Assembly: GCA_001464835.1 (NCBI GenBank)
Contig: LNDS01000002.1
Location: 1-57,443, forward strand
Direction of reading: 5' to 3'
Source: Rhizobiales bacterium Ga0077525
Lineage (GTDB): Bacteria; Pseudomonadota; Alphaproteobacteria; Rhizobiales; Xanthobacteraceae
DNA length: 57,443 nucleotides
Shown here piece after piece: positions 18,817 to 28,252 of this stretch. The position numbers were made by a program, and so were the translations under genes. A model generated the notes under the pieces. That model saw only the letters and a list, made by a program, of their open reading frames with translations. It had not been told where the DNA came from and did not search any database. Numbering within the stretch: position 1 is the first letter of the stretch; each line of letters begins with the position of its first letter.

Positions 18817-18880
18817 GGCATCCTCCCTAAAGCGTTTTGAGGGTTGGCCCCTCTGCCGAAAATTGTCTTCCTTTTGCGGT

Positions 18881-18904
18881 GGGCTCAACTGATCGACGCA
18901 ACAC
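18881..18904 (+). repeat. Left inverted repeat of the IS30 element
   Basis: GGGCTCAACTGATCGACGCA followed by ACAC; it pairs with the right end at 20077-20100, 20 of 24 positions matching. Confidence 0.8.
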
Positions 18905-18935
18905 TCTAATCTTCTAGCAAAGATGGAGTGTGGAC

Positions 18936-20096
18936 ATGAAACGGCGAAGTCGCGTCAATTACTCGGTGGCCCAGCGGGCTGAGATTTGGGATCGTTGGCA
19001 GGCTGGCGAGCCGATGAGCTCGATCGGACGCCGGTTTGACCGGGATTCTTCGCTGGTCTTCTCGATAATCTCGCCGACCGGCGGCATCCGTCCGCCGGAC
19101 CGGCACCGTGCCAAAAAAGCGCTCAGCCCTTCTGAACGAGAGGAGATCTCTCGTTGGCTCATCTTGCACCGGTCGTTGCGGTCGATTGCGCGTCACCTGG
19201 GTCGATCTGCGTCGAGCATCAGCCGGGAAGTACAGCGCAATGGCGGTGCGGATCGCTATCGAGCGGCAATATCCGATCAGGCCGCTTGGGATAGGGCGAG
19301 ACGTCCCAAGCTTTGCAAGCTGGCTTGCCGTCCGTTCTTGAGGCGGACAGTATCATCGCTGCTGCAGCGGCAATGGTCGCCGGAGCAGATTGCAGGCTGG
19401 CTGAAACGCACATATCCGATGGACCTTCAAAAGCAGGTGTCACACGAGACGATCTATCGCAGCCTGTTCATTCAGGCGCGCGGCGTGCTGAAAAAGGAGC
19501 TTCTTGAGCACCTTAGGGCGAGGCGCGCGGTCCGCCGATCCAAATACGCCAGCATGAAACGAAGCGGGCTCGGCCAGATCAAGAACGCCGTATCCATCAG
19601 CGCACGACCACCGTCTGTTGAAGACCGTGCGGTCCCAGGCCACTGGGAGGGCGACTTGATCGGTGGGTCTGGAAATAGCTACATCGCAACGCTTGTCGAG
19701 CGCCATTCGCGCTACGTGATGCTGGTCAAGGTTGCGAACAAGGATACTGAAAGCGTCGTCTCGGCGCTGATCAAGCAATCACAGCGACTGCCGGCTGAGC
19801 TTTACAAGTCGCTGACCTGGGACCGAGGCAAGGAGCTCGCCGACCATCAACGCCTGACGTTGGCGACCCAGGTTGAAGTCTACTTTTGTGATCCTCAATC
19901 GCCCTGGCAGCGCGGATCCAACGAAAACACCAACAGATTGCTGCGCCAGTACCTTCCACGTGGCACTGACCTATCCTTGCATAGCCAGGCCAAGCTCAGC
20001 GCCATCGCAAGGCAGCTCAACGAAAGGCCCAGAAAGACCTTGCTCTATCAAACGCCGGCTGAGAAGTTCGCCGAATGTGTTGCAGCGATCGGTTGA
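18936..20096 (+). CDS. IS30-family transposase
   Basis: About 386 residues. The N-terminus has an HTH region and the IS30-type segment LSPSEREEISRW...RSLRSIARHLGRSASSISREV. The C-terminal DDE domain shows its three catalytic acids in PGHWEGDLIGG, LTWDRGKEL and WQRGSNENTNRLLRQYLP. No internal stop is seen, so it may be active. ATG 18936 is chosen for its spacing from GGAG at 18925-18928; GTG 18930 is an alternative. The stop codon lies within the right inverted repeat, as is common in compact IS elements. Confidence 0.93.
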   Translation: MKRRSRVNYSVAQRAEIWDRWQAGEPMSSIGRRFDRDSSLVFSIISPTGGIRPPDRHRAKKALSPSEREEISRWLILHRSLRSIARHLGRSASSISREVQRNGGADRYRAAISDQAAWDRARRPKLCKLACRPFLRRTVSSLLQRQWSPEQIAGWLKRTYPMDLQKQVSHETIYRSLFIQARGVLKKELLEHLRARRAVRRSKYASMKRSGLGQIKNAVSISARPPSVEDRAVPGHWEGDLIGGSGNSYIATLVERHSRYVMLVKVANKDTESVVSALIKQSQRLPAELYKSLTWDRGKELADHQRLTLATQVEVYFCDPQSPWQRGSNENTNRLLRQYLPRGTDLSLHSQAKLSAIARQLNERPRKTLLYQTPAEKFAECVAAIG

Positions 20097-20100
20097 ACCC
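20077..20100 (-). repeat. Right inverted repeat of the IS30 element
   Basis: GTGTTGCAGCGATCGGTTGA followed by ACCC; it is the inverted partner of 18881-18904 and overlaps the 3' end of the transposase gene. Confidence 0.8.
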
Positions 20101-20107
20101 GCCGCGG

Positions 20108-20126
20108 ATTGAATGCAATATGCAAT
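20108..20126 (+). promoter_or_regulatory. Possible operator upstream of the pdxA-like gene
   Basis: ATTGAATGCAATATGCAAT holds symmetric ATTG/CAAT and TGCA/TGCA elements, 38 bp before the pdxA-like start codon and just outside the IS30 end. GntR/FCD regulators often bind short AT-rich inverted repeats of this kind, and the operon has such a regulator. The assignment is a guess. Confidence 0.2.
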
Positions 20127-20164
20127 CTTCAAGCAACGGTCGAAAAGGCCAATGGAGGCGAACC

Positions 20165-21184
20165 ATGTCGAGCACGACCCCTCGCATTTGCATCGCTATG
20201 GGCGATCCGGCCGGCGTCAGCCCCGAATTGCTGGTCAAACTTTTATCCCGTGCCGACCTGATGGGACTGGCCTCGATTGCTGTCGTCGGCGACCGTCGCG
20301 TCCTGGCGGCAGGGGAAAAAATCGCCGGCACGCGCCTCGACATTCCCGAGGTCGCTCTGTCCGACATCGACCGGGCCAAGCCTGGCCAGCCGGTTTTTGT
20401 CGATCTCGGACATCTCGATCCGGCCAGCATCGAAACCGGACAGTCGAGCGCCGCCGGCGGCACCTTCGCCATGCGCAATTTCCGCGAGGCCTTGCTGCTC
20501 GCCAAAGCCGGCCGCATCGACGGCATCATGTTCACGCCGTTCAACAAGCTGGCGCTGAAACTGGCCGGCAATCCCTATCCGGATGAAATCCGCTGGGCTG
20601 CCGACATCCTCGACTGGAAAGGCGCGTGCAGCGAATACAATCGTCTCGACGATCTGTGGAATGCGCGCGTCACCTCGCACGAACCGATGCGCGAAGTTGC
20701 CGATCTGCTGACGCGCGAGCGCATCGGCGCCGCGATCGACGCGACCGACAGCATGCTGCGCGGCGCCGGTATTGCGCGTCCGCGCATCGCGGTTGCCGGC
20801 TATAACCCGCACGCCGGCGAAGGCGGCGTCTTCGGCCGCGAGGAAATCGACGTCATCGCGCCGGCGGTCGAAGAGGCCAAGCGCCGCAATCTCGCCGTCG
20901 ACGGCCCCTTCCCGGCCGACACGGTGTGGATCAAGGCGCGGCGCGGCGATTACGACGCCGTGCTGACCATGTATCACGACCAGGGCCAGATCGCGCTCAA
21001 GCTGCTCGGCTTCGAGCGCGGCGTCACCATTCTCGGCGGCCTGCCGGTCCCGATCGCAACACCGGCGCATGGCACCGCCTATGATATTGTCGGGCGCGGC
21101 ATTGCCGATCCGTCCGCCACCATCAAGGCGTTCGAAACGCTGCTGATGTTGAGCACCATGGCCAAGGCGCGCGCCGCCGCTTAA
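20165..21184 (+). CDS. pdxA: 4-hydroxythreonine-4-phosphate dehydrogenase family protein (PdxA/PdxA2-like)
   Basis: A 339-residue protein of the PdxA fold: IAMGDPAGVSPEL at the N-terminus, metal-binding histidines in VTSHEP, YNPHAGEGG and MYHDQGQIALK, and GTAYDIVGRGIADP near the C-terminus. PdxA makes the pyridoxal precursor by NAD-dependent oxidation and decarboxylation. Many PdxA2 paralogues instead act on D-erythronate- or threonate-type phosphates. The setting with TRAP transporters, a hydroxyacid dehydrogenase and an amidohydrolase favours the catabolic role, so the symbol marks the family only. Start: ATG 20165 after GGAGG. The IS30 element sits directly upstream and may affect expression. 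Confidence 0.85.
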   Translation: MSSTTPRICIAMGDPAGVSPELLVKLLSRADLMGLASIAVVGDRRVLAAGEKIAGTRLDIPEVALSDIDRAKPGQPVFVDLGHLDPASIETGQSSAAGGTFAMRNFREALLLAKAGRIDGIMFTPFNKLALKLAGNPYPDEIRWAADILDWKGACSEYNRLDDLWNARVTSHEPMREVADLLTRERIGAAIDATDSMLRGAGIARPRIAVAGYNPHAGEGGVFGREEIDVIAPAVEEAKRRNLAVDGPFPADTVWIKARRGDYDAVLTMYHDQGQIALKLLGFERGVTILGGLPVPIATPAHGTAYDIVGRGIADPSATIKAFETLLMLSTMAKARAAA

Positions 21185-21222
21185 GACACAGCGCGATTCG
21201 GCCGACGACAGGACCTCGACGC

Positions 21223-22149
21223 ATGACGCAAACTGGCGCGCCGTTTGACGTCACGCAATTTCCCATCGTCGATGCGCATCATCATTTCTGGGATTTAAAA
21301 AACAACTATCTGCCCTGGCTCTGCGACGAGCCGCCGATCCCGTTTCGCTATGGCGATTATTCCGCCATTCGCAAGAACTACATGCCTGCCGACTATCGGC
21401 ACGACACCGGAAAATATCGCGTCGTCAAATCCGTCTATATGGAGGCCGAGTGGGATCGCCGCGACCCTGCCGCCGAAACGCGCTGGGTTGAGAAGATCAA
21501 CGCCGAAGCCGGATTGCCAAGCGCCTGCATCAGCCACGCCGAGCCGGATCGCGCCGATATTGCCGACGTTCTGGCCGCCCACGCCAAAAGCGCGCTGATC
21601 CGCGGCATCCGTCACAAGCCCAAGGCGGCGCCCTCACCGCGCGATGCGATACGCGGCGCGCCCGGCTCGATGGATGATCCACGCTGGCGCGCCGGCTATG
21701 CCTTGCTGGAGCGCTTCGGCTTGTCCTACGATCTGCAAACGCCGTGGTGGCATCTCGACGCGGCAGCGGCGCTTGCCGCCGACTTTCCGCACACGCAAAT
21801 CATCATCAATCACACCGGCCTGCCGTCGGACCGTTCGGACGAAGGCCTGCGCGGCTGGCGCCAGGCGCTTGAGACTTTGTCGCGGCAGCCCAACGTCGCC
21901 ATCAAGATATCCGGCATCGGCCGCCCTAACCTGCCGTGGACGGTCGAAGCCAACGGCCCGATCATCCGCGACACCATTTCGATCTTCGGCATCGACCGCT
22001 GCATGTTCGCCAGTAATTTTCCGGTCGACGGCCTGACCGGAAGTTTCGAGACGATATACGACGGCTTCTTCGCATCGATTTCGGACCGGTCGATCGACGA
22101 CCACCGCAAGCTCTTTTTCGACAATGCGGTCCGCATTTACCGGCTTTAG
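21223..22149 (+). CDS. Amidohydrolase-2 family metal-dependent hydrolase
   Basis: A 308-residue TIM-barrel hydrolase with the metal-binding VDAHHHFWDL motif at residues about 16-25, a later NHTG histidine (about 205) and the SNFPVDG aspartate near the C-terminus, as in COG3618 lactonase and dicarboxylate hydrolase proteins. Substrates in this family include lactones and 2-pyrone-4,6-dicarboxylate; the substrate here is unknown. It follows the pdxA-like gene by 38 bp on the same strand, so the two are probably co-transcribed and share a pathway. It converges on coxF. Confidence 0.87.
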   Translation: MTQTGAPFDVTQFPIVDAHHHFWDLKNNYLPWLCDEPPIPFRYGDYSAIRKNYMPADYRHDTGKYRVVKSVYMEAEWDRRDPAAETRWVEKINAEAGLPSACISHAEPDRADIADVLAAHAKSALIRGIRHKPKAAPSPRDAIRGAPGSMDDPRWRAGYALLERFGLSYDLQTPWWHLDAAAALAADFPHTQIIINHTGLPSDRSDEGLRGWRQALETLSRQPNVAIKISGIGRPNLPWTVEANGPIIRDTISIFGIDRCMFASNFPVDGLTGSFETIYDGFFASISDRSIDDHRKLFFDNAVRIYRL

Positions 22150-22271
22150 CGATAATATTCTGCTCGCCTATCTATCGGGCCGGGATGGCGGATCGCCGCA
22201 CAAACTTGGGACGGATCGGGCCGATGCGCTGGCTTCCAGCCAACTCCATCTGCACAAATCCGCATAAAGCG

Positions 22272-23105
22272 CTAGGCGCGGACGCCCGCGGTCAATCGAG
22301 AAGAACTTCGCCGCACTGCGACGATTTCCGCCAAAATTGAGATCGCAATCTCATCCGGGGTAATGGCGCCGAGGTCGAGGCCGGCCGGTGACTTGAGCCT
22401 GGCCAGCCGTTCCGGCGTTACGCCGCGCTTCTCCAGTGCCGCCTTCAAGACCTCGGCTTTGCGCCGGCTGCCGACAAAGGCGATATAGTCAGCGTCAACC
22501 GCAAGCGCGGCCTGCAACGCGGCTTCATCGCCGCGGCCTTGGGTCGAGACGACGACAAAGCGGCTGCCAGCCTCACTGACCGGCAAGGCGTAGCCTTCGA
22601 TGCGCCGGTCGGCCTCGTCAAACGCGGATTGATCGGTGGCCGACGCACAGATGGTCACAGAAAATCCACTGCGCCGTGAAAGGTCGGCAATAGCGACCGC
22701 GACGGGGCTCGAACCAAAGATGACAACCTGCGGCCGCGGCAGCACTGGCTCGACGAAAATATCCATGGTCCCCTGGCTCGGGCACATGTTCTTGGCGAAA
22801 CGCACGCCTTCATGCTCTTCGCCAGCCTTCATCCTATTCTCGTCCAAAGCGTCCGGCGGCTGCACCGAGACGAGCCGCGATTGACCGTCGGCGAGTGCAT
22901 CCTTGGCGGCCTTGATCACCGCGGCGCGCGCGCAGCCGCCGCCGATCCAGCCCTCGTGTATCGTCCCGTCGGGCAAAATCACCGCTTTGGCGCCGGCTTT
23001 GGCGGCGGTCGCCGACACCGTGCGCACCACGGTGGCGAGCGCAAAGGGTTCGCCGGCGACTTTGCGGGCCGAGATGATGTCAAGAATGTCCAATGCGTTG
23101 CGCAT
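22272..23105 (-). CDS. coxF: XdhC/CoxI-family molybdenum hydroxylase maturation protein (CoxF position)
   Basis: About 277 residues from ATG 23105, 4 bp after the coxE stop. The N-terminal XdhC_CoxI domain includes FALATVVRTVSATAAKAGAKA and EGWIGGGCARAAV. A Rossmann-like domain with VVIFGSSPVAVAIADL follows, then RFVVVSTQGRGDE. Members of the family bind the molybdenum cofactor and help sulphurate or insert it into molybdenum hydroxylases. Its place after coxD and coxE matches coxF of the Oligotropha cluster. It is the last gene of the cox operon here. Confidence 0.85.
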   Translation of the reverse strand: MRNALDILDIISARKVAGEPFALATVVRTVSATAAKAGAKAVILPDGTIHEGWIGGGCARAAVIKAAKDALADGQSRLVSVQPPDALDENRMKAGEEHEGVRFAKNMCPSQGTMDIFVEPVLPRPQVVIFGSSPVAVAIADLSRRSGFSVTICASATDQSAFDEADRRIEGYALPVSEAGSRFVVVSTQGRGDEAALQAALAVDADYIAFVGSRRKAEVLKAALEKRGVTPERLARLKSPAGLDLGAITPDEIAISILAEIVAVRRSSSRLTAGVRA

Positions 23106-23109
23106 GGCC

Positions 23110-24303
23110 TCATATCCTCGCGAGATACGGCTCAAGGGCCGCGAGACTTTCCAGATTGTGTGCGGGAGCAAAGAGATCGATATAGGGCAGCGCCGCCTGC
23201 ATGCCGCGTGCCTGCGGGCTGTAGTCGCGCCATCCGATCAGGGGATTGAGCCAGATGATCCTGCGGCAGCGGCGGTGCAGGCGTTTCATTTCCTCGCCGA
23301 GCAGCGCCGGCTCGCCGGTATCGTATCCGTCGGAAACAATCATCACCGCCGTGCGCGAATTGATGACCCGCCGCGCGTGCCAGCGATTGAATGTGGCAAG
23401 GCTCTCCCCGATCTTCGTGCCGCCACCGATGCCGCGTGCCATCAGCGAAAGCGAGTCGACGGCACGGCTGACGTCGCGATCGCGCAACGAAGCCGACACA
23501 TGCGCGAGATGGGTGTGGAAGACGAAGGCCTCCGACTCCCGGAAAGCGTCAACCACCCCATGCAGAAAACGCACGAAAAAAGCGGTGTACAGGCTCATCG
23601 AGCCGGAGGCGTCGAGCAGCAGAACCAGCCGCAGCGGCCTGATCTTTCGGCGGCGCCGCACCAACTCCAAAGGCGTACCGCCGCGCGAAATGCTTCGATG
23701 AATCGTGCGGCGCAGATCGAGACGCTGTCCTCGCGGGTGTGCGCGTTCACGCCGCACCAGCCGCGCCCGCATGACGCGGGCCAGACGCTCGGCCAGCGCA
23801 TGCGCTTCCGCAATATCCGCTGGATCGGCAATGTGCCGCAAGTCGGTGCTGGCCAGATTCGCAAAACGCGAGGCGCCCTCGCGTTTTCCCGGGCCGTCGC
23901 CAGGACCATCGCCCTGGTCCTTGCGCCGTTCGACATGATCGGGAAGGCCAAAGTCGCCCAGCCGCTCGACAGTGCCGAGTTGCCGCGCCGGCGCGCGATC
24001 CGGCGATGTCGATCCGGCCAGCAGGCGCGCCTGGCGCATGCCATGGCCTTGCCAATAGGCGTCGAATATTGCGTCAAAGCGGTCCCAGTCGGAATGGGTC
24101 GCGCAGAACAGCGCGCGCAGCGCCGGCTTGAGCGAGGATGGCCGCGCCGCCTCCGGCGCCGTCAGGATCGCGAAGGCGTCGCCGGTTTCGGCGATGCCCA
24201 CCTTGAAGCCATTGTCGCGCAGCGTGCGCGCGAAACCCGCCAGCCGCTGCCGGGTGGCTGGACCTAAAGCATCGCCAGACGAATTGACCGCCACAGCAGA
24301 CAT
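23110..24303 (-). CDS. coxE: VWA-domain protein CoxE
   Basis: The 397-residue protein has a Lys/Arg-rich middle and a C-terminal von Willebrand A domain whose MIDAS motif is visible in LLLDASGSMSLYT and later GGGTKIGESL and IVSDGYDTG. CoxE proteins work with the AAA+ ATPase CoxD to mature the Cu-Mo active site of CO dehydrogenase in the cytoplasm. Its start is directly adjacent to the coxD stop, so translation is coupled. Family and role are well supported by context. Confidence 0.9.
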   Translation of the reverse strand: MSAVAVNSSGDALGPATRQRLAGFARTLRDNGFKVGIAETGDAFAILTAPEAARPSSLKPALRALFCATHSDWDRFDAIFDAYWQGHGMRQARLLAGSTSPDRAPARQLGTVERLGDFGLPDHVERRKDQGDGPGDGPGKREGASRFANLASTDLRHIADPADIAEAHALAERLARVMRARLVRRERAHPRGQRLDLRRTIHRSISRGGTPLELVRRRRKIRPLRLVLLLDASGSMSLYTAFFVRFLHGVVDAFRESEAFVFHTHLAHVSASLRDRDVSRAVDSLSLMARGIGGGTKIGESLATFNRWHARRVINSRTAVMIVSDGYDTGEPALLGEEMKRLHRRCRRIIWLNPLIGWRDYSPQARGMQAALPYIDLFAPAHNLESLAALEPYLARI

Positions 24304-25185
24304 TTACGCCACCTTGCCGAGCAGCCGCTCGGTGACTTCGCGGGTGATGCGGCTGCGATCTTCGCGCGTCTTGAGCACACACATCATGGTTTCGTACACC
24401 GCTTCGGGCTCCTGCCGCAGATCGTGCAGGTCGAGACCGGCCAAAGTCGCCGCCCAGTCGAGCGTTTCGGCGACACCAGGAACCTTGCGGAGATCCTCTT
24501 TGCGGACGGACGCCATCAGGTTTGCGATCTGCAACGCCAACGCGGTGTCGATGCCAGGCGTGCGCGTCACGATGATCGCGGCCTCGCGGTCGATGTCGGG
24601 GAAATCGACGTAGTGATAAAGGCAACGCCGGCGAAGCGCGTCCGACAATTCCCTGGTCCCGTTCGAGGTCAGCACCACACGCGGGATCGAACGCGCCTTG
24701 ATGGTGCCGAGCTCCGGAATGCTGACCTGGAAATCCGAAAGCACTTCGAGCAGGAACGCCTCGAACTCCTCATCCGCCCGGTCCACTTCGTCGACCAGCA
24801 ATACCGGCGGCTTGTCGCGGCGGATCGCCGCCAGCAACGGCCGCTCCAGCAGATATTTCTCGGAGAAAATATGATCTTCGATTGCGTCGGCATTTTCGCC
24901 GCCGCCCTCCCGCGTCTTGATGGCGAGAAGCTGACGCTGATAGTTCCATTCGTAAAGCGCGGCGTTCTGATCGAGACCTTCATAGCACTGCAAGCGTATC
25001 AATTCCGCGCCGTACACCGACGCAAGCGCCTTGGCCACCTCCGTCTTGCCGACGCCGGCTTCGCCTTCGAGCAGCAGCGGCCGCTTGAGAAACTCCATCA
25101 GCCATAGAGCGGTCGCGATGTCGCGGTCGGCGATGTAGCCGGCGGCAGCCAACCGGTCCGATATGCTTTCCCGATCGAGAATCAT
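24304..25185 (-). CDS. coxD: MoxR-type AAA+ ATPase CoxD
   Basis: A 293-residue AAA+ ATPase. Walker A is GEAGVGKT (about residues 40-47), Walker B is LLVDEVDRAD (about 125-134), sensor 1 is VLTSNGTREL, and the arginine-finger region is ALRRRCLYHYVDFPD. Family knowledge: CoxD partly unfolds apo-CO dehydrogenase so that sulphur and copper can be added to its Mo centre. It lies downstream of coxL, separated by a palindromic repeat element, and abuts coxE. Confidence 0.92.
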   Translation of the reverse strand: MILDRESISDRLAAAGYIADRDIATALWLMEFLKRPLLLEGEAGVGKTEVAKALASVYGAELIRLQCYEGLDQNAALYEWNYQRQLLAIKTREGGGENADAIEDHIFSEKYLLERPLLAAIRRDKPPVLLVDEVDRADEEFEAFLLEVLSDFQVSIPELGTIKARSIPRVVLTSNGTRELSDALRRRCLYHYVDFPDIDREAAIIVTRTPGIDTALALQIANLMASVRKEDLRKVPGVAETLDWAATLAGLDLHDLRQEPEAVYETMMCVLKTREDRSRITREVTERLLGKVA

Positions 25186-25205
25186 GGACGTCTACCAATC
25201 CGTCA

Positions 25206-25302
25206 TTCCGGGGCACGCCCGGAGGGCGTGAACCCGGAATCCGGACCCGCATGCCGCGCCCATTGCTGGATTCCGGGTCCGCCGCTTCGCGGCGCCCCGG
25301 AA
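25206..25302. repeat. Intergenic palindromic element between coxL and coxD
   Basis: Nested inverted repeats: TTCCGGGG (25206-25213) pairs with CCCCGGAA (25295-25302), and CCCGGAATCC (25233-25242) with GGATTCCGGG (25268-25277). Smaller hairpins lie inside. This matches the dispersed palindromic elements common between genes in Bradyrhizobium and relatives. On the coding strand it comes just after the coxL stop and before coxD, where it could stabilise the upstream mRNA. Confidence 0.7.
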
Positions 25303-25312
25303 GGACAGTGTC

Positions 25313-27739
25313 TCACGCGTGCAGGCCAAGCTTGTTCGCCACGGTCCAGGTCCGCCAATTGTCGTGCGGCATCTGAATGTGGGTCGAGCCCAGGAAGGCG
25401 AAGGCGTCGTTCACCGCGTTGGCAAAGCACGGCACGCCGCCGACATTCGGGCTTTCGCCGACGCCCTTGGCGCCGATCGGGTGGTGCGGCGACGGCGTTG
25501 TCGTCCAGTCGGTCTCCCAGCGCGGCGTCTCGACCGCGGTCGGCAGGAAGTAGTCCATCAGCGATGCCGTGGTGACATTCCCCTCGGCGTCGTAGTGAAT
25601 CTCCTGCCCCATGGCTATTCCGAAAGCCTCGGTCAGCCCGCCGTGAATCTGCCCCTCGATGATCATGGGATTGATGCGGGTGCCGCAATCGTCGAGCGCA
25701 TAGAAGCGCCGGATCTTCGTCACACCGGTGTCCGCGTCGATATCGGCGACGCAGATATAGGCCCCGAACGGATAGGTCATATTGGGCGGATCATAATAGC
25801 TGACCGCCTCCAACCCCGGCTCCATGCCCGGCGGCACATTGTTGTAAGCCGCCCATGCCAGTTCGGTCATGGTCTTGAACCGCTCGGGGTTGCCCCGGAC
25901 ACGGAACCGGTCGATGTCCCATTCCAGATCGTCGTCGTGGACCTCGAGCAGATGGGCCGCAATCATCTGCGCTTTGGCCTTGATCTTTCGCGCAGCCATC
26001 GCCGTCGCCGCACCGGACACCGGTGTCGAGCGCGAGCCGTAGGTGCCGAGGCCGTAAGGCGCGGTATCGGTATTGCCCTCCTCGATGGCGATGTTGTCGG
26101 CGGCAAGCCCGATCTCGGTGGCGATGATCTGGGCATAGGTGGTCTCATGCCCCTGTCCTTGCGACTTCGTGCCAAGCCGGGCGATAACGCTGCCGGTCGG
26201 ATGGATGCGGATCTCGGCGGAATCGAACATGGCGATGCCGAGAATATCGCAGTTGCGCGACGGGCCCGCGCCGACAATCTCGGTGAAAAAGATGACGCCG
26301 ATGCCCATCAGTTCGCGTGTTTCGCCGCGCTTGAAAGCCTCCCGTTTGGCCTTTTGCTCGGCGCGGAGCTGCCGGTATCCGACGGTGTCCAGCGCCTTTT
26401 GCAGCGCGGTGTGATAGTCGCCGGAATCGTATTCCCAGCCGAGTGCCGATACATAGGGAAACTGCTCGCGGCGGATCAGGTTTTTCATCCGGAATTCGGC
26501 CGGGTCCATTCCGAGTTTCTGCGCCATGATATCCATGGCGCGCTCGATGCAATAGGCCGCCTCCGTGACGCGGAACGAGCATCGGTACGCGACCCCGCCC
26601 GGCGCCTTGTTGGTGTAGACACCGTCCACCGCGACATGCGCGACGGGAAAATCATACGACCCGGTGACGATGTTGAAGAACCCGGCCGGCCATTTGCTCG
26701 GATCGGCACAGGCATCGAAGGCGCCGTGATCGGCCAATGTATGCACGCGCAGGCCGGTGACCTTTCCGTCCTTGGTGCAGGCGATCTCCGTCGTCATATG
26801 ATAGTCGCGTGCAAACGCGGTGGTGGACAGGTTTTCGATACGATCTTCCACCCACTTTACCGGCCGCCCGGTCACGATCGAGGCGACGATGGCGCAGATA
26901 TAGCCGGGGTACGCGCCGACTTTGTTGCCGAAGCCGCCGCCGATATCGGGGGCGATGACGTGAATTTTGTGCTCGGGGATTTTCGAGATGAGCGACGCCA
27001 CGGTGCGGATGACGTGCGGCGCCTGGAACGTGCCCCACAACGTCAACTCGCTTGTGATCTTGTCGAATGAGGCCACGGCCTGGCAGGTCTCGAGCGGACA
27101 CGGATGGACCCGCTGATAGCTGATCAACTCCTTGATGGTCACATCGGCCTTGCGGAAAGCCAAGTCGGTGGCCTCCCTGTCGCCCATCTGCCATTCGAAG
27201 ATATGGTTGTAGTGCTTGCGTTTGCCGTGTGCGCCATCGGTCTTGTCCTTGATGTCCTCGCGCAGCACCGGCGCGTCCGGCGCCATCGCCTTGAAGGGAT
27301 CGATCACGACCGGCAGCGCTTCGTATTCGACTTCGACCAGCTCGGCCGCGTCGGCGGCAATGTAGCGGTCTTCGGCAATGATGAAGGCGACCTCTTGGTT
27401 CTGGAACAGAACCTTTTCTTCAGCGAGCACCGCGGCGACGTCGCCGGCCAACGTCGGCATATAATGCAGGCCGAGCGGCTTGAGATCGGCGGCCGTCAGA
27501 ACCGCAAGCACACCGGGCACAGCCTTGGCCTTCGACGTGTCGATGCTCTTGATACGCGCATGCGCGTGCGGCGAGCGGACAAAGTCGCCATACAGCATTC
27601 TCGGCAGTTTCAGGTCGTCGACATAATTGCCTTTGCCTTGCGTGAAGCGGACATCCTCGACGCGCTTGCGCTTGCAGCCCAGGCCTTGCAGCTTTTCGGC
27701 GCGCTCCGCGGAGGTCGGATTGGGGGTTGCGACGTTCAT
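25313..27739 (-). CDS. coxL: Aerobic carbon monoxide dehydrogenase large subunit, form I
   Basis: An 808-residue protein from ATG 27739, which overlaps the coxS stop (ATGA). It is a molybdopterin-binding subunit of the xanthine oxidase family. The active-site loop reads AYRCSFR, the diagnostic form I motif whose Cys carries the Cu-S-Mo bridge; form II enzymes have AYRGAGR. Other cofactor segments visible are [26 protein letters not shown] and [13 protein letters not shown] near the C-terminus, with the catalytic glutamate. The (CoxLMS)2 enzyme oxidises CO to CO2 at the inner face of the cytoplasmic membrane and feeds electrons to respiration. Confidence 0.96.
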   Translation of the reverse strand: MNVATPNPTSAERAEKLQGLGCKRKRVEDVRFTQGKGNYVDDLKLPRMLYGDFVRSPHAHARIKSIDTSKAKAVPGVLAVLTAADLKPLGLHYMPTLAGDVAAVLAEEKVLFQNQEVAFIIAEDRYIAADAAELVEVEYEALPVVIDPFKAMAPDAPVLREDIKDKTDGAHGKRKHYNHIFEWQMGDREATDLAFRKADVTIKELISYQRVHPCPLETCQAVASFDKITSELTLWGTFQAPHVIRTVASLISKIPEHKIHVIAPDIGGGFGNKVGAYPGYICAIVASIVTGRPVKWVEDRIENLSTTAFARDYHMTTEIACTKDGKVTGLRVHTLADHGAFDACADPSKWPAGFFNIVTGSYDFPVAHVAVDGVYTNKAPGGVAYRCSFRVTEAAYCIERAMDIMAQKLGMDPAEFRMKNLIRREQFPYVSALGWEYDSGDYHTALQKALDTVGYRQLRAEQKAKREAFKRGETRELMGIGVIFFTEIVGAGPSRNCDILGIAMFDSAEIRIHPTGSVIARLGTKSQGQGHETTYAQIIATEIGLAADNIAIEEGNTDTAPYGLGTYGSRSTPVSGAATAMAARKIKAKAQMIAAHLLEVHDDDLEWDIDRFRVRGNPERFKTMTELAWAAYNNVPPGMEPGLEAVSYYDPPNMTYPFGAYICVADIDADTGVTKIRRFYALDDCGTRINPMIIEGQIHGGLTEAFGIAMGQEIHYDAEGNVTTASLMDYFLPTAVETPRWETDWTTTPSPHHPIGAKGVGESPNVGGVPCFANAVNDAFAFLGSTHIQMPHDNWRTWTVANKLGLHA

Positions 27740-28236
27740 TCTGCGGCCTCCCGGTATGGCACACCGCCGAGCTTCGCGGCGGCGTATTGAATGGCTTTCA
27801 CGATGTTCTGGTAGCCGGTGCAGCGGCACAGATTGCCGGCGATGCCAAAACGGATTTCCTCTTCCGTCGGCGACGGGTTCTCCTGCAGCAGCCGGTGGGC
27901 GCGCATGATCATGCCCGGCGTGCAGAATCCGCACTGCAGGCCGTGCATTTCGCGAAAGCCCTCTTGCAGGGCATGCAATGTACCGTCGGCGGCGGCCATG
28001 CCCTCGATGGTGACAATGTCCGCGCCATTGGCCTGTACGGCGAACATGGTACAGGACTTCACCGACATGCCGTTGAGGTCGATGGTGCAGGCGCCGCAAT
28101 GCGTGGTTTCGCAACCGATATGAGGTCCGGTCAGGTTCAATTGCTCGCGGAGGAAGTGGATCAGCAACGTGCGGGGCTCCACAAGCGCCTCTTCCTTCTT
28201 GCCATTGACCGTCAGGGTTATTTGAGATTTTGCCAT
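27736..28236 (-). CDS. coxS: Carbon monoxide dehydrogenase small (iron-sulphur) subunit
   Basis: A 166-residue subunit with both [2Fe-2S] sites in order: the plant-type ferredoxin motif [16 protein letters not shown] with a further Cys in KSC, then CGFC and CRC in the helical C-terminal domain. It passes electrons from the Mo centre of CoxL to FAD in CoxM. ATG 28236 is chosen because it starts the conserved [13 protein letters not shown] and is preceded by GGGAGGAA. It lies 16 bp after coxM and overlaps coxL by 4 bp. Confidence 0.95.
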   Translation of the reverse strand: MAKSQITLTVNGKKEEALVEPRTLLIHFLREQLNLTGPHIGCETTHCGACTIDLNGMSVKSCTMFAVQANGADIVTIEGMAAADGTLHALQEGFREMHGLQCGFCTPGMIMRAHRLLQENPSPTEEEIRFGIAGNLCRCTGYQNIVKAIQYAAAKLGGVPYREAAE

Positions 28237-28252
28237 TGGTTCCTCCCAACAA

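Larger units (their letters stand above)
18876..20105 (+). mobile_element. IS30-family insertion sequence, complete
   Basis: A transposase gene is bracketed by imperfect inverted repeats. The core arms are 18881-18904 and 20077-20100 (24 bp, 4 mismatches); matching extends outward to 18876 and 20105 with one further mismatch. The length of about 1.23 kb fits IS30 elements. A GCGG direct repeat at 18876-18879 and 20104-20107 overlaps the outermost bases, so exact ends and target duplication are undecided. It lies between the divergent dctP-2 and pdxA-like genes, each about 60 bp away. Confidence 0.85.

Noticed and set aside
18876..18879. GCGG considered as the target duplication of the IS30 element
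   Set aside because: It overlaps the outermost bases of the inverted repeats and IS30 elements usually make 2-3 bp duplications; the true ends cannot be fixed from one copy.
25319..27070. 583-codon plus-strand open frame opposite coxL
   Set aside because: Shadow of the highly conserved coxL gene.
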